A stretch of DNA of 64,000 nt. Source: Hirsutella rhossiliensis (taxonomy: Eukaryota; Ascomycota; Sordariomycetes; Hypocreales; Ophiocordycipitaceae). Where the stretch lies: NCBI RefSeq assembly GCF_020360975.1, contig NW_025408667.1, forward strand, positions 6,262,001 to 6,326,000, given 5' to 3'. The translations under genes were made by a program, and so were the position numbers. Below the pieces are notes generated by a model. The model did not search any database. It worked only from the letters and a program-made list of their open reading frames with translations, and had not been told where the DNA came from. Shown here piece after piece: positions 11,937 to 24,314 of this stretch; the stretch's first letter is position 1, and the number at the start of each line of letters is the position of its first letter.

Positions 11937-12888
11937 CAGCCGTAAGCCGTGCCCTGACCCTTCGCGAGTGCCGACGAAACGGTATATGGCTAAGATGGGC
12001 TTGAAGTGTTCTCCCTAGGCTCTTTGCCTCCATGGGCGACTTCCCCTGCATCCCGCCTATTGTTTCCTTTACCGGCCTTATCGTCGGCACCGGCCACTCC
12101 TCGCTGCGGCGGGACCTACTGCCCGGTCCAGGCGCCGCCCAACTTAACTGTTGCGGATTTGTCCGCCTTTCTACCTATGTCGCTCCTGGGATGCCTAATA
12201 AGGTCCCCTTCAAGGGCTTCCACCCGTTCCAGGTCTTCGTTATCTTCCTGTTCGCGCTAACCCTGGGCCATCTTGTGTAGGAAGATGGCCGAGAGGCAGG
12301 ACTCTCAATTTCAGCCTAACGTCCCCTTTACCTGCACAGGCAAGGTCGCTGGCCTGCTCCGTCATGATGTCATGCTCTACCCCTGGCTCGGACCGGGACA
12401 ACGTCTTTATCGTCGTCCCGGATTCCTGGACTTTTCTCGACAAGGCCGCCGCCGCCGTCACCACGATGGCACCGCTTCTCTCTACGCCACAGAGGCAACA
12501 AGCTTCCTCCGCTTCCGCGGCCTTCCGGGACGTGCGCGCTGCCTCTTTGTCTTTGATCACCCCTGGCACCCTCCCGCTCAGTCCTCCACCCTTGGCTTCG
12601 GCTTCGCCCTCGACCGGCCACCTTACGCCGCCCGGGAAACGATATTGCCCTGAGCCTGCCGATACGCCGACGAAGCGACCGTGTCTGCTGCATAAGGCCC
12701 CGGTGATCTCGTCTTCCCCTAAGCCCGCCTCCTCTGCTACCCACTCGTTCTCTGTTTCGGCTGCCTCCGCCGCTCATGAGCCGGACAACCCTAAGCCGGG
12801 TCCTGACTTACGGACTCTTCCTCGATTCCATTGTCGCCCATGGCTTGGGCTCGCCGGCCCGTCCGCTTCGAAACCGCCACCTATCTAA
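11937..12888 (+). pseudogene. Helitron companion gene (unit 1), 3' part
   Basis: Continues the exon cut by Copia: CAGCC, then an inferred intron 11942-12018 (GTAAGC to CCTAG), then GDFPCIPPIVSFTGLIVGTG, CCGFVRLSTYVAPGMPNK, FKGFHPFQVFVIF. After a frame change or short intron near 12280 it reads RQDSQFQPNVPFTCTGKVAG, then FIVVPDSWTFLDK. The rest is a Pro/Ser/Ala-rich tail with DTPTKRPC, a possible nuclear signal. Unit 2 has the same order at 22360-23231. The alternation of short beta-like strands around TG(K/L)(V/I) resembles OB folds of ssDNA-binding proteins; this is inference from pattern only. Stop at 12886-12888. Confidence 0.6.
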
Positions 12889-13428
12889 GAAAGCTACGGA
12901 AATGGAATAGCGTACGCTGCTATAACTCCTTAAATGGGAAGTGTTTTTCGTCCAGCCTGGCTGCCCCTTGGTCGTCGTTACCTTTCTGCCTCTGTACATC
13001 TGTCTGCCCCTTGTCTAGACGTTTTTTTCGTTCCTCAAGGCTCTTTGCGCAACCCTGTTGGGTTGCCTCTCCCGTTTCCTCTTTCGGAATAAAAGATCCC
13101 GTGTGATTGGTCGCCGACCCTTCCGTCCCTCCCTCATCATTGGTCGCTGCCGCCTTCTCTTGCCCCTCTCATGCCTTGCCCTGTTTCCCCCCCGTTTATA
13201 CTCCTGTTCACCCCCTTGCCAATGCCAATGCCAATGCCAACCTTTTTCCTTTCGTCCGCCGGTTTTCTTATTGTGTCTAAAACTTGCGTCTTTTGTCTTT
13301 GCCCTTTTCGTTCATGCCTTTCTAGCGGGTTCTTCCTTCAAGTCTAAAAGTCGCCCCTCGTTGATCGCTGCTGCCCAGTGCCCTTGTCTTCTTGCCCGCC
13401 GGCGCGCTCCTCCGTCTTCTCCCCCTCG
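12889..13428. other. Junction between Helitron units 1 and 2
   Basis: Holds the right-terminal hairpin of unit 1 (GCAACCC/GGGTTGC, 13049-13066, loop TGTT) with TTTCGTTCCTCAAGGC just upstream, then a pyrimidine-rich stretch up to the RepHel 2 stop. No gene is supported here. The exact boundary of the two units was not resolved. Confidence 0.5.
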
Positions 13429-16400
13429 TCACCTCACCCTGACAACTCTCCTTGACTCTTCAGCGTCGCCATCCGACCGACGCAAAGCTTCCTCGACAGT
13501 CCTCTCGCTTAGCACCTCCAGCCTGGCCTGCGCGGCGGTCATCTCTTCGGGGACTCGGTTGCCCACCAAGTCTCTCTCCGCACCTTGGACACGAGCGTGA
13601 TGCCGTCTAGCGTTCGACAGCGCGATAGCTGCACATATAAGCTGTACGGGTCGCATTGCGAGGGCACGGCCCTTCCATCGACTTTCGTCGTCCGTGTCCC
13701 CCGCAGCTCCAGGGCCACGCGCTCTAGCGTTCTGCCCTGCACCTTGTAGTCCGTGCAGGCGAAGGCTGCTGCGCACGGCAATCCCTTCCGGCTGACGTCG
13801 TTCTGCTGCCACGGCCGCTTTCGTTGGCAGTGTATCCTGACGCTCATCGGCGTTAACAAGATCGTGCCCGGCGGCATCCCGACGAAGTGGAGGTCCTTTG
13901 TCGTCGCCGATTCCAGTAATATCCCGCCGGCGGCCCGAAGTGGATCGTCATGTCGGACGAGATTCGATGCCCTGGGGACGCCTTGTCGACAATGACCTCC
14001 ACCGCCGAGTAGCCGGCGCCGTTCACCAGCTTCAGCCCCTGATGGGTGTTGTGGTTCACGACGACCGGCATCCCGGCCACGAACATGAAGACGGCCGGCA
14101 CGGGGATCGCGCTATCGTCGCCTTGATTGAGTACCATGATCGCTTCTTCCTCGGTCGGCAGGCCCTCCTTCCACTTGTGCTCGGAGATGAAGATGCGCAT
14201 CGTCGACCGCTGCTGGACCCGGAACGCCAAGCTTGCCTCCATGTTTAGGTTCCACCGATTCCTGTTCAGCGGCGTCACCACGGTGATGCCAGTCTCCCAA
14301 GGATCCGCCTGCCCTCGCGGTAGCACCTTGAGTTGAGGAGGTCCAGATCCGTGCGGTCCTGCACACCCTGCCGGATCCGCTTCAGCAGCCCCTGCAATTC
14401 CGGATCACCGGCGGCGCGCATTTGCTCGTTCAACATGACGACCGTCGTGAATCTCTTCCACAGCGCGTGCGCTTTGTCGTGCTGGTGCCGCTGCTCGGCC
14501 TTGAACGAGTTGTCTACGTCCCACGAGATGGCCGCGCTCGGCAGGACGATCGACCTCTCTTGACCGGCCGGAACTGCTGAAAGTCTCCGCAGAAGAGGAC
14601 GATGGGGATCCCCGAAATCTTTCTGCGATCCGCGAAGCCGACAGAGTCGCTCGTTTATGGCGTGCAGCGTCCGCGCTCCGAGCATGCTCACCTCGTCGAT
14701 GACAAGCACGTCCTTCTCCTGCCAGTCCATCCGAGACTGGCCGTGGATGAACCGCTCCGCCCGTTTTGTCAGCCGCACCCCGTCAAGGTCCTTGGCTGTG
14801 TTCGCGCCGCCCGCCCTTGGTCTTTAGTGAACCCGCAGGCGGGTGGATCGTGATGCCGTTGATCTGCGCCGCGGCAGTCCCTGACGTCGCCGTGATCAGC
14901 AGACGATTCGAAAGGCTCTTCCCACTGAACAGCTCGACGAGTGCCCCAATGATCCGCGACTTGCCGGTGCCCCCCTCGCCGCCGACGAACTGGCAGAGCT
15001 GGCCGGCATCGCCCCTATTCGTTTGTCGCATCAAATCGAGCTGGCGGCATATTATTAGGAAAGCGATCGACTGCCTCTTGTTCAGCGTTAGCCGTGTCGA
15101 CAACTCCTTGCCCGCCGCGAAGAAGGAGGTCGATGGGCCAAGCTGGACGCGCATTCCCGCTTCTGCGTCGCTAGCCGTCTCGTCGGAGTCGGCTGTCGTC
15201 ATTTCGACGTCGTCCTCCCGAAGCCGGTCATCACCCTCCGCAACGCAGCTCGGCGATCGCTTTCCCGGACTGCGACTGTGGTTTGTACGCCTTGGATCAT
15301 TCTCTCCTTTCCTCGACGCACTTATCTGCTGCGACTTGATAGCCTTGACCTGATCCTGCGGCGGTAGTGCGGCCCCGGAAAATACCCGCCCTGGCATGCT
15401 TATGCACCTCAACCCTTGTTCGGGAATCGCGATGGCCTCGAGCTCGGCCGTTGAGCAGAGCGCCGATTGCTGGAATCGACAGAGCTGCCGCATCATTGCC
15501 ATGAGCTCCGGCGACTTGGCCGTCACCTGATTCGTGCCCACTGCGCCTCGGACGACGTCGATCAGGCGCGTTGCGTCTCCGATGTTGTTGGACCGATACG
15601 TCGCTGCAAATTCTGCGCCCGCCTCGCCTGTCTCGCCCTCCTCGACGTGGGCGACCGTGGAATCGCCATCGCCGGATGAGGCCGCCCATTGCTTGGCGTC
15701 GCGCTTTGCGTCTTCGGCTGATCGTCGAAGCAGCTGCACGTTGTCGACGAGACATGATATTCTCGGGGCCAGCGCCTCTCGCGCCCGCTCCCAGATGCTA
15801 TTGATCTCACCTGTTTCTTCGCACAGAAAGGACTCCCACGGCACAAATAGCGCAAGATGCTGCACGGCTGCCCTGTAAGGGGAGGGGAGGTTAGCCACTC
15901 TGATGATGCCTGCCGGCAGGGCGGTTGCTATACACACCTCCGGTGGCACGACTCCTCGTCGTCGTTGTGGCCGAAGTCCTTGCTCAGGTAGCCATCGAGG
16001 CAGACGGTAGCATGCTTGCCCGGCCGCCTGAGCACCTGGACCCAGCGTCTCCCTGGCGCCCATCCATCCTCGAAGGGCACCTCCCCCCAGGCCGCACAGC
16101 TCTCGTCCTTACTGGTGCGTTTTAGTCTAACGAGCGATATGTAGTCGTATAAGCATAGCCCTCGCAGGAGCTCTCCCGGTGCTGGTACGCCTCAACGTGG
16201 GAGATCCTCAGGCCTGCTTCTTCGACAACGACCGACTCATCCAGAGTATCATCTATGGCCGCCGCGCCACTTGCTCGTCGGAGATACGGCCACCGTCGAA
16301 AGACTTCCCAGTACAGCAGAGATGTGTTCAGGTACGCCCAGGCGCTGCTGTTGGTGAACTCGGCCGGATATCCAAGAAGATGAGCGACGACCTCGACCTG

Positions 16401-19400
16401 AGATAGCGGACGCTCCGTGAACACACGATTCGCCACCCTCATCAAGAACTGTCGCGTCCTGTTCCCATTGGCGGCGTCATCGCCAACAGCACCTCCACCG
16501 TCGTCCTGTCCTCCGTTGGCCGTGCCGTCACCCGTTGAGGCGGCCAGAGATCGGCCGCGGCCGCCACACGCTTCCACACCGGGTCCTCCACCTTCGTCGC
16601 GTAGTTCGTGACATAATACATAAGGGCCATGGTCTTGCGCTGCGTCGCAATGAAGGAAATGTCGTGGTTGTGCCGGAGCCCAACAGCGATAGCCTTGTTC
16701 CATCGATTGACCATGCTGTGAGTCCTCCGGATCTGCAACACCCCGTCTGCCGTGATGGCGGTCTTGTCGACCAACCTCCATGGAGACTTAAACCGGCATA
16801 GATTCCTTTCCGCGCTCCTTTGCCCAAGGAATACTTGACACAGGTCGGGCTATGCGTGTGAACCTGTGTAGCGCCGGCACAGAAGTTGGCCTCCTCGTCA
16901 AATGCGGCCGAAAACTGCTCGGTGTTGTCCAGCAGGGAGGAAATATCGGACGTCACAGATCGCTCCGCTTGCACGGCGCAGAACCCTTCCTGATCCAGAT
17001 CCTATCTTGCACGTCAGCCTGGCCCCGTTTGTCCATCGGACGAGCAATTCAGGTTCTCAGTGACACGTCTTAGCTATTCTTACCTCGGAGAAGACACTAT
17101 CGACGTATCGTATGATTCGCTCGCGATACGCCGCCTGATCCTCCCCGTGGATGTCGGCAAGCATCGAGCTGAGATGCGCGTTTCCGTGCAACCAGAGCAA
17201 GCCGTGAACATGAAGCGCCCTCGTTCGTTGGTCTCCACAGCGCCATAGTACTTGCCGATGCGCCCGAATACCGACTCTTCTCCGACCTTCACGTAATGAT
17301 CGAAGAACAGCTTCATCTCCCGGTGGAAGAATACGGCGGCGCTCATCGGATCGGACATGGCCAGCCTTGTCCGCTTGTACGCACTCCCAAGGCCTTCTAG
17401 GAACTCCTCGGCCGCGCCGGGATCGCGTGTCCGATATGCCGCCAGTCGCAGCTTCACCGGGTTCGTAATGTCGTTTGGGTTGATGGTGAACCAGATGGCC
17501 GGAACGCCGTAGCCAACGATGAGCGACTGGATTTTCCGCCGCATATTGAGCCGAACCTCTCTCGACATGGGTTGCCGGTGGCCGTACAGCGAGAGGCTCC
17601 TGAGAAGCTCCTTCACGCCCTCATCGGTCGTCTTGCCCGAGCTCTCCAACTCGACCCTCGCCGCCGCTAACCTTTGCGCGGTCATCGAGCGGGCAACGCG
17701 CTCGACCTTGCCGAAGTCCTTCCTCGCCACACTCAGCATGCTGACGCGGCGGTTCCTCGACCGCACCCCCATGTTGAAGACGAGAAATGCAAATATGTGG
17801 TGCAACGCAAACCGGCCACCATGGCGCCGGAGCACGATGTCGGCCCAAATCCGGAGGTTCAAGCTTCGGGAGGATACGATGTCTCCCGCTGCCGCCCCTG
17901 CCTCAGCAGCTCTACCGGTGCCTCGCAAGTTGGTAAGGGCCTTCCCGCCTCGGCTATGGCCTCTTCGGCCAGCCTTGGTCCCCAACGCCAAATGGGAACA
18001 GGGTCGGGAACGTTCTGGCGAAGAAGGACGTCTCAAAGGAGTCGGCAAACTCATCCCCGCGAGACTCGAATGTATGGCTCACTGCCATCGTCGCCACGCC
18101 CTCGACCCCACCGAGGATCCGACCCACGCTCGGGCCCGCGCGGCCGTCGTCGGCACCTGCGCCAACAGCGTCACAGGCAAACCGCAGCTTCTCGACATCC
18201 GCCACGTCTGGCGGTCCGTCCAGCCCAAACATGCCGGAAGACGTCACCTCGTTGATTGGTCGAACGTTCTGATCGGGGCTAGCACCAACTCCATCACGAC
18301 CCGCGCCTTCTTCGTTGGGCCCGTGCCCTTCAGCCTCGCCTCCCGTTTCCTGCCTTTGGTTGAGCAGAGCGAAGAGTTCCTCGATCTCCACCGACCCTCG
18401 TCGTCCATGGCGCGCTCCGTGGGCGGCACAACGTGCGCCGTCCGCGTTTTCTCCCATGCGGACGGCTCGTTCCGCTCCATGCGATCATACACCAAGGCCG
18501 GCACCCCGTCTATCGGGTCTCCCAACTCTCCATCTCCGCCACGTCGATCTCGATCTCGGCGTAGTGGGGGTTGCTCCTCTTCAGCCAAACAAGAGCCCTC
18601 TCGACGACCCGCCGCCTCACCGACAAGAGACTCGACAGGTCGCTCGGTGCCGGCTTCTCCACGCCCTGCCACGAAACGTGGATCTCGTCCAGTGCTTGCA
18701 AAGGGGTGCGGGAGCACCTGGTCGCCAGCTCCTGCACGTTGTTGGGAAACACTGTGATGTGGCCCTTGACGTGCCTCGGATACCTCACGGCCTGCCTCTG
18801 CCCGCCCGGAATGCTATATCTCGTGACAAACCCATAGCAGGAGTTGAGCGAGACGAGCTTCTCTTCGACCAGCGTGAGTCCCTTGAGCTCGTCAGGGAAC
18901 ATGTGCTCACAGCCAAGGCGAGTGTGAAGATGGACCGCCGGCGACAGACTCCCGCGCGCCAGGCATCGGGCACACTCCACACACCGACACGGGCTCGCCT
19001 TCGGAAAGCAGCTCCGGCATGAAAATGGTGAGCGGCCGCCCTCTGGCACGCAGCTTGACAGCCATTGATCCCATCTGATCTCCTCAGCTCTTTTCTCGTA
19101 CGCTTGCGGTAGCACATCATGCAGGTCCGTATCGGCAACGTGCTCGCATCGTGGAACGCCTGATAAAAATCCCGCACCGTCGACACCTTCCTGTCGTGCG
19201 GTATTGGCGTACACCACGTCTGATCGTTAGACAGCCTCTCCTTCATGGCGAAGTCTTCCTCCAAAAAACGCAGCACACTCGCCAGGTCTTCGGCCCGCAG
19301 CTCCCGACTCCTCTGCCTTCCGATTCCACTCCGAATCTGTTTTCTCGGGCGCTCGTCCGGACCAGGAAGACGTTTTCTTCTCCCGCCTCCGGGCCGCCTC

Positions 19401-19792
19401 CGGGCCGCCTCCGATCCATGATTTCTTCTCTCCGTGGCTGATTCGCTTCTTCGCAAGCCGTCGGATGCGGCAGCTTTGGCGACGACTGCCCGACTACGTG
19501 CGCATCCTGACACGCCATCCGGCCCTTTGCACTGGACAGGCACCGGGCCGTGCTGGCGAACGTTTTCCACGCCGAACCTTGACCTCAGTCCTTGCCCTTT
19601 CCAGCACTCTCCTCGTTCTTGCTGCCGATCAAACTGCACGGGCTCCCAGCCGCCACCCGCGATGAGCCGCCCACCTCCCTTTGCTGCAGCCTCCGCCCGC
19701 TCAGCGAAGCGTCCGCTGGCTCTGCCGCGGCGTCGCCCACCCCACAGGAGACGGCCCCGGATGCTGCGCCGTACCTGCTGCGTTGGAGACAC
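13429..19792 (-). CDS. Helitron RepHel (unit 2), frameshifted
   Basis: Complete set of RepHel parts, minus strand. N-terminal Cys-rich region (CMMCYRKRTRKEL) and DUF6570-like block lie at about 18500-19300. Rep domain at 17080-18054 carries PAIWFTINPNDITNPVKLRL; the HUH region is near 17210, where the frame changes at NERG. The Y2 motif YYVTNYATK near 16600 is in frame here, unlike unit 1. Next come RVANRVFTERPLSQVEVV and LFVPWESF. The PIF1 helicase has Walker A VGGEGGTGKSRII (near 14960), Walker B VLVIDEVSMLGAR (near 14690) and C-terminal TDYKVQGRTLERV plus YVQLSRCRTLDGI (near 13620-13760). At least six frame changes separate the pieces. Stop at 13429-13431; the start is uncertain. Confidence 0.8.
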
Positions 19793-21051
19793 CCCTGCGG
19801 CCTGGTACTCCCTTTACCCGCCAACTCCGTCCCCGACGGCGCTTGGGCAAACCAGACGCAATCGCTGCTGCTAATTGCCCGTTTTCTCTTAAGTTGTCGA
19901 ATACCGGCTCCCTAGGCTGGATGGATCGAAGCTTCGGTACCTCCTTCGAATGAACACTCGGGACATCGCCCGCCGCCGCCGTAACACGTTGCTCCTCATC
20001 TTCAGGATCTCCTCCTGAGGCAGAAAGTGCCGATGAGGAGCGGACGATCAGAGTCCGCTACCCCATATCTCCACGTTCCTAGGCAACAGGGCCTCGGAAG
20101 CTGACCCGGTGACTGATGTTGCGCGGAACTTCCGCTGCTAACCATATTATGGAACTTCCGTGCTCTGTTTGACCGCAACCGCCTCGCGGCGGTCTTCTCG
20201 GCAACGACCTCGCAATTGCTTCTGCGTGCTGTCTCCATGCGGTGTCTTCAACCACAGGTTTCTAGGCTGAATCGGCCGGAACGTTGATGCCGCATTCGCC
20301 CGTGATTCGTATCTTCGTAACCGTCCCAGGCTCTCCCCCCGTGCTCTGCGGCCCCTCTCAGAAGCTGCCACCACATCTACACCGGCTCCTGTCGCACCAT
20401 CTCCGAGCCCCGAACCCGACCCGCTCACGTTCTCACCCTCTTCTCCATCCCCGACTGACAACGAACAGGCTTCAGGGTGAGCAACCGCCTCGCTTAACTT
20501 CACTGCAGGACTGTCCGCCATGCTGCTGCCTCCTCGACGTCGACTGCCGTAAATTGGCAACAGGCTATAAAGCTTTGGCTCCGGAGCACCTCCACTTGGA
20601 CAGTCTCGCTTGTTGACGACGCTACTTCTCCCGAATGGGAAGCTCCTTAGCCATCACTTCCTCATGGCCGTGGCATTTCTTCCCTCCTATAAAATGCTTC
20701 CCTATGGTACCGAGGCGATGCAATACTACCCCTCTATATTCCCCCGTTACCATGCCTATCTATGTGCGTCCACCGTCCCGGCCTCGCCTGGTCTCCACGT
20801 GCGACCTGCTACCCCGGCTTTGCCAAAAGCGACCCTTCCATCGCCGTGCTCTCTTTTGCGCACTCCAGCGAATCCCTGGCCACTGCCGACCTCCGGCACA
20901 TGGAGATGGCCGCGACAACCGCCTGCCGCACACTTCAAACCATACTCTTCAGCCCTTCCAACACCATCCTACCAACCTTGCGCATCAGTTCACCATCAAT
21001 ACCCGCCAATCCGCCTCGTCGAGCAACAGCCACAAGGCTGCCGGCGATAAC
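19793..21051. other. Divergent spacer of Helitron unit 2
   Basis: Pro/Ser-coding-looking open frames in several phases, none recognisable. It corresponds to the unit 1 spacer and probably contains the divergent promoters. Confidence 0.35.
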
Positions 21052-21150
21052 ATGTCCATGACGTCCTCATGCAGCCGGACTACCCTTCTAGATTTGCTCC
21101 TCGCCAGCACCAATGTCGCATCAACGGCCTTAATGCTAAAGCGATAGCCA
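21052..21150 (+). pseudogene. Partial duplicate of companion gene N-terminus
   Basis: Starts ATG TCC ATG ACG, then, after one base shift, MQPDYPSRFAPRQHQCRING and LNAKAIA. This matches the opening of the companion gene at 21894 (FVQPGCPSRF to GLNAETLA). Only about 100 bp are clearly homologous, so it is a truncated tandem copy within unit 2. Confidence 0.55.
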
Positions 21151-21893
21151 GGACCCCTGCCTGTCCTCTTGTAGTCGCTAGCCACCGGAGTCTCGACTTG
21201 CAAACCCTCTTGAAAGTTCTCGTGACCAACTCGCATCCTCCTCCTCAGGTCGACCCATATATCCGACTTCACCGTGTCCCAATAGTAGACTCGACACGGT
21301 CGGCACCCGCCTCGCTCAGCCGCACGCAATGCCCATCCAACTACCGACGACCGTCAAAAGGAGTCCTGCAATACTACCATAACCTCTTTCTTTCCTTCAC
21401 TCATTCGTTATTGCCCCTTTGCTATCTACTCCATGCAACGATGACACCGAAGGGGACTACTGGACTTTCTTTCTCCGCAGTCTTACCCACACTAACCTTA
21501 CCGTTCGCCGACCTCCAACTTCTCGCAACATAGCCATCACCCCTACTCAACTTCCAACCCCCGGCTCCCTACTTCACTCACGACCACAGAACCAGATGGT
21601 CGAGACTGCTCGAGAACCTCGCCAGCTCATTCCCGCATACCCCCGCTTCTGATCTATCACCTAGGTAGCATTCACTGACTCTCAAGTCTCCCGACCCGAG
21701 CCACGAGCCCTCTTTCGAGCAGCAAGAAAACCTGCTTTATAGGATGCCTACCTCTACTCTGCCTAACCCCTCCTTTACACTTCCACGGTGACCACATCTG
21801 CCATGTTCTCACGATGTCGGCCTCCCAGCTCAACGTCGATACCTCGTCCTCCCCGCGGCAACCTCTTGACAGCCAGAAAATGCTGGCGCCGAC
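21151..21893. other. Spacer before companion gene 2
   Basis: Short open frames only; may include diverged remainder of the duplicate at 21052. No family recognised. Confidence 0.3.
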
Positions 21894-23231
21894 ATGTCCA
21901 TGATGGCCTTTGTCCAGCCCGGCTGCCCGTCTAGGTTCGCCTACCAGAATGAGCATCGTGTCAAAGGGCTCAACGCAGAAACCCTAGCGAGGGTCTTCCT
22001 TCCAACGCCCTCATGGCTGTCGACTCCAGAGTATGCAGCAATCCGGTCAGATCCTGACAATCCATCGACCTGCATCTTCTTGAGCCTTAATATTTCCATA
22101 TACAACCAACAGATAATCCCTCGGAATGGACCGAGCAGTGGTTCTTTATGGTCGGCCGTGTTCATCCCTTTGCCCTGACGTGGGAAATCGAGCGACGTGA
22201 TAGCTTCGAGTCGGAGGATGACAACATTACAGAATACACCATCCCGGCTCTCATCGTCCGCGACCACAGCTACCAGCCGTAGGTGTATGCTCCAGACCTC
22301 CGTCACCACTACCATCTCTGACGATGGCCACAGAGTCATCCTCGCACCCTCGGCTCGGCGGATGCCTTCCCAGCGATACAACCCATTGTCTCCTTCACGG
22401 GACCTGTCATCGGTTCCGGCCGCGACCTTCTGCATGGAAACTCGGCTGCGGCCCTTGACGACACCCAGCTGAGCTGTTGCGGCTTTGTCCAGCTCTCGAC
22501 CTTTATCTGTCCTGGGATTCCGGGCAAACACCCTTCAAGGGCTTTCATCCCTTTCAACTTTTCGTCATCTTCCCATTCACGCCAATCCTTGGACCTCCCT
22601 ATGCAAGAAGATGACCGAGAGGCGCGATAGCCAGTTCCAGCCGAACGCTCTCCTCACCTGCACGGGCAAAATCGCCGGCTTACTCGATCACCAGATCATG
22701 ACACATGCCCCGGCCTTCGAGCAAGACTATATCTTCATCGTCGTCCCCGATACATGGACTTTCCTTGACAGGGCCATGTCCAACCAGGCTTCTGCGACAC
22801 AGCTACTGCCGACGACACCCAAGGGCTCAGTCGGCAACCCCTCGGACTATAGCGATGCGTTGGCCAGGTTTACCTCTACCAAAAAACGCAATGCCGCCCC
22901 AAGCGGCGCCTCCCCCACGCCGCCTGCATCTAGGTCAGTCGATCCCCTTATGATGACATCAAAGCGGTCATTGCCCGATCCCGACCAAACCCCAACCAAG
23001 AGACCGCGACTTTCTCCAGAAATTTCCACCATAGTCGCCGCCTGTGATAGTCGAGGCCCCGCCAAATCCGACACTTCCTCCCTTCTGTCCCACGAAGACC
23101 CCGGAGACTCAGAGACGGACACCGAGCCAGTCAATCACCCAGCCACATCCGCCTCTGGCCCTATCAGACCTCCGGCGTCAATCTCTTCCCGACCCCACCG
23201 CGCCCGACATCCGCCCAAGAATATTCTGTAA
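21894..23231 (+). CDS. Helitron companion protein (unit 2), OB-fold-like, unknown function
   Basis: Undisrupted-site homologue of the gene that Copia interrupts in unit 1. Start ATG 21894 (MSMMAFVQPGCPSRF). Exon 1 runs to YQP at 22278 with donor GTAGGT. The second part has PIVSFTGPVIGSG, SCCGFVQLSTFICPGIPGK and FKGFHPFQLFVIF; the third, RRDSQFQPNALLTCTGKIAG, then YIFIVVPDTWTFLD. A disordered tail follows with SLPDPDQTPTKRPRLSP, a likely nuclear signal, ending at the stop 23229-23231. At least one frameshift lies near 22130. I do not recognise the family. By analogy with RPA-like proteins carried by plant Helitrons, a ssDNA-binding role in rolling-circle transposition is a reasonable guess. 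Confidence 0.6.
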
Positions 23232-24314
23232 AGCAACGAACGAAACAACACAACATGACAAGGAACATGTTTCATCATCCTCAAACTCAAGTGCGAAAGG
23301 CCCTAATGGGATATTTCCTTCTCCTCTTGCTCTCCTTTTCACAAAGACAATCCAGTCAAAACTTCTCCAATATACTCCTTATTCTGTTTATATCCACCAC
23401 TTATAGCACCTGTAAATCCTCAGAGCCTTCCACTCGCCCACATGCATTACCCACCCACAACTCTCTTCACCCCTGCCGCCTCTCCACGCCCTTTGCGCCT
23501 TTGCAAAGCAAAATCTCCCTTGCAGCGGCCTAGGCTGCCTCTCTGACGCTCTGTCTCGATTTCACTCACGATAATGCTCTACGTCTCTCGCCGGATCTCC
23601 ATCTCATATCTCTTATCTCACTCTTCTTCCTGTCTTCCTCTCACTTCCCCTGTCTCCTATCTCCTGTCGCCAACTCTCTCCTCTCCCCGACTTTCTCCTG
23701 TCGCCATCGCCAACTTTCGTTCCGAAAGGCCTCTTTGCGCGAGCCGCGGCTGGCGAGCCTTCCCCTCGTGCGCAACCCCCGTTGGGTTGCCTCTCCTGTT
23801 CAGTCAGAAAGAAGAGCATAAACGCTCTTCTGATTGGCTACTTGGCCTCCCCTGTCCTCAACTCGTGAACGAATTGGTCGGCTGATAACGCCACCAAATG
23901 AAGGCCCACTACAAACCCCTGAGCGTTGACTGGGTAACTAGAGAGCTCTCGGAGAGCTCGCTGACAGCTTTCAGTTCTTCTTTTCTTCAACGTAATCAAT
24001 TTGATGGTTTATACGCACGCTTCTACTTCCCTTTCCCGTCGAATCTATCGAACCCATCGGTTTGCTAACGGTATTTAGGTTCGCATATCACCTCGACAGC
24101 CGACCTACCCGGGCAAGCAATACAGTTTCCTCCCAGATCGTTTAGATCTGAGCCAACTACCTCAAAGACAGTCTCCCTATCGAGATCCACCACGGTCTCG
24201 GACCTCTCGACCATCCGACAGCTCTCCTAGCATCACCAAGCCCTCGCAAAGCCTCCCTGCCCGAACGATATCTAGCAGTCAAAGTGTATAAGAGGTGGAT
24301 ATATATACGGCCAG
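23232..24314. other. Helitron 2 right end and region before Helitron 3
   Basis: No gene supported. Contains hairpins GCAACCC/GGGTTGC (23772-23790) and AGAAGAGC/GCTCTTCT (23810-23831), which look like subterminal Helitron structures, and a palindromic GAGAGCTCTC near 23941. An ATATATAC stretch lies about 10 bp before the next ATG. Confidence 0.5.

Larger units (their letters stand above)
1..13110 (-). mobile_element. Helitron unit 1, left end outside window, split by Copia
   Basis: A rolling-circle transposon unit read on the minus strand. It holds a RepHel gene (1-4758, cut by the window edge) and a divergent plus-strand companion gene (from 5901, resuming after the Copia insertion and ending at 12888). 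Its right end is placed near 13110 because a small hairpin block at 13049-13066 recurs at the matching place of unit 2. Exact termini were not identified: no clear TC start or CTRR end was seen, so the outer limits are approximate. Unit 2 follows in the same orientation. Confidence 0.7.
13111..23880 (-). mobile_element. Helitron unit 2, apparently full length
   Basis: Same architecture as unit 1 and uninterrupted: minus-strand RepHel (13429-19792), a spacer with a partial duplicate of the companion, and the plus-strand companion (21894-23231). Right end: hairpins at 23772-23790 and 23810-23831, then GATTGGC. Boundaries are approximate; the left limit is set only by the right-end signature of unit 1. 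Confidence 0.65.
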
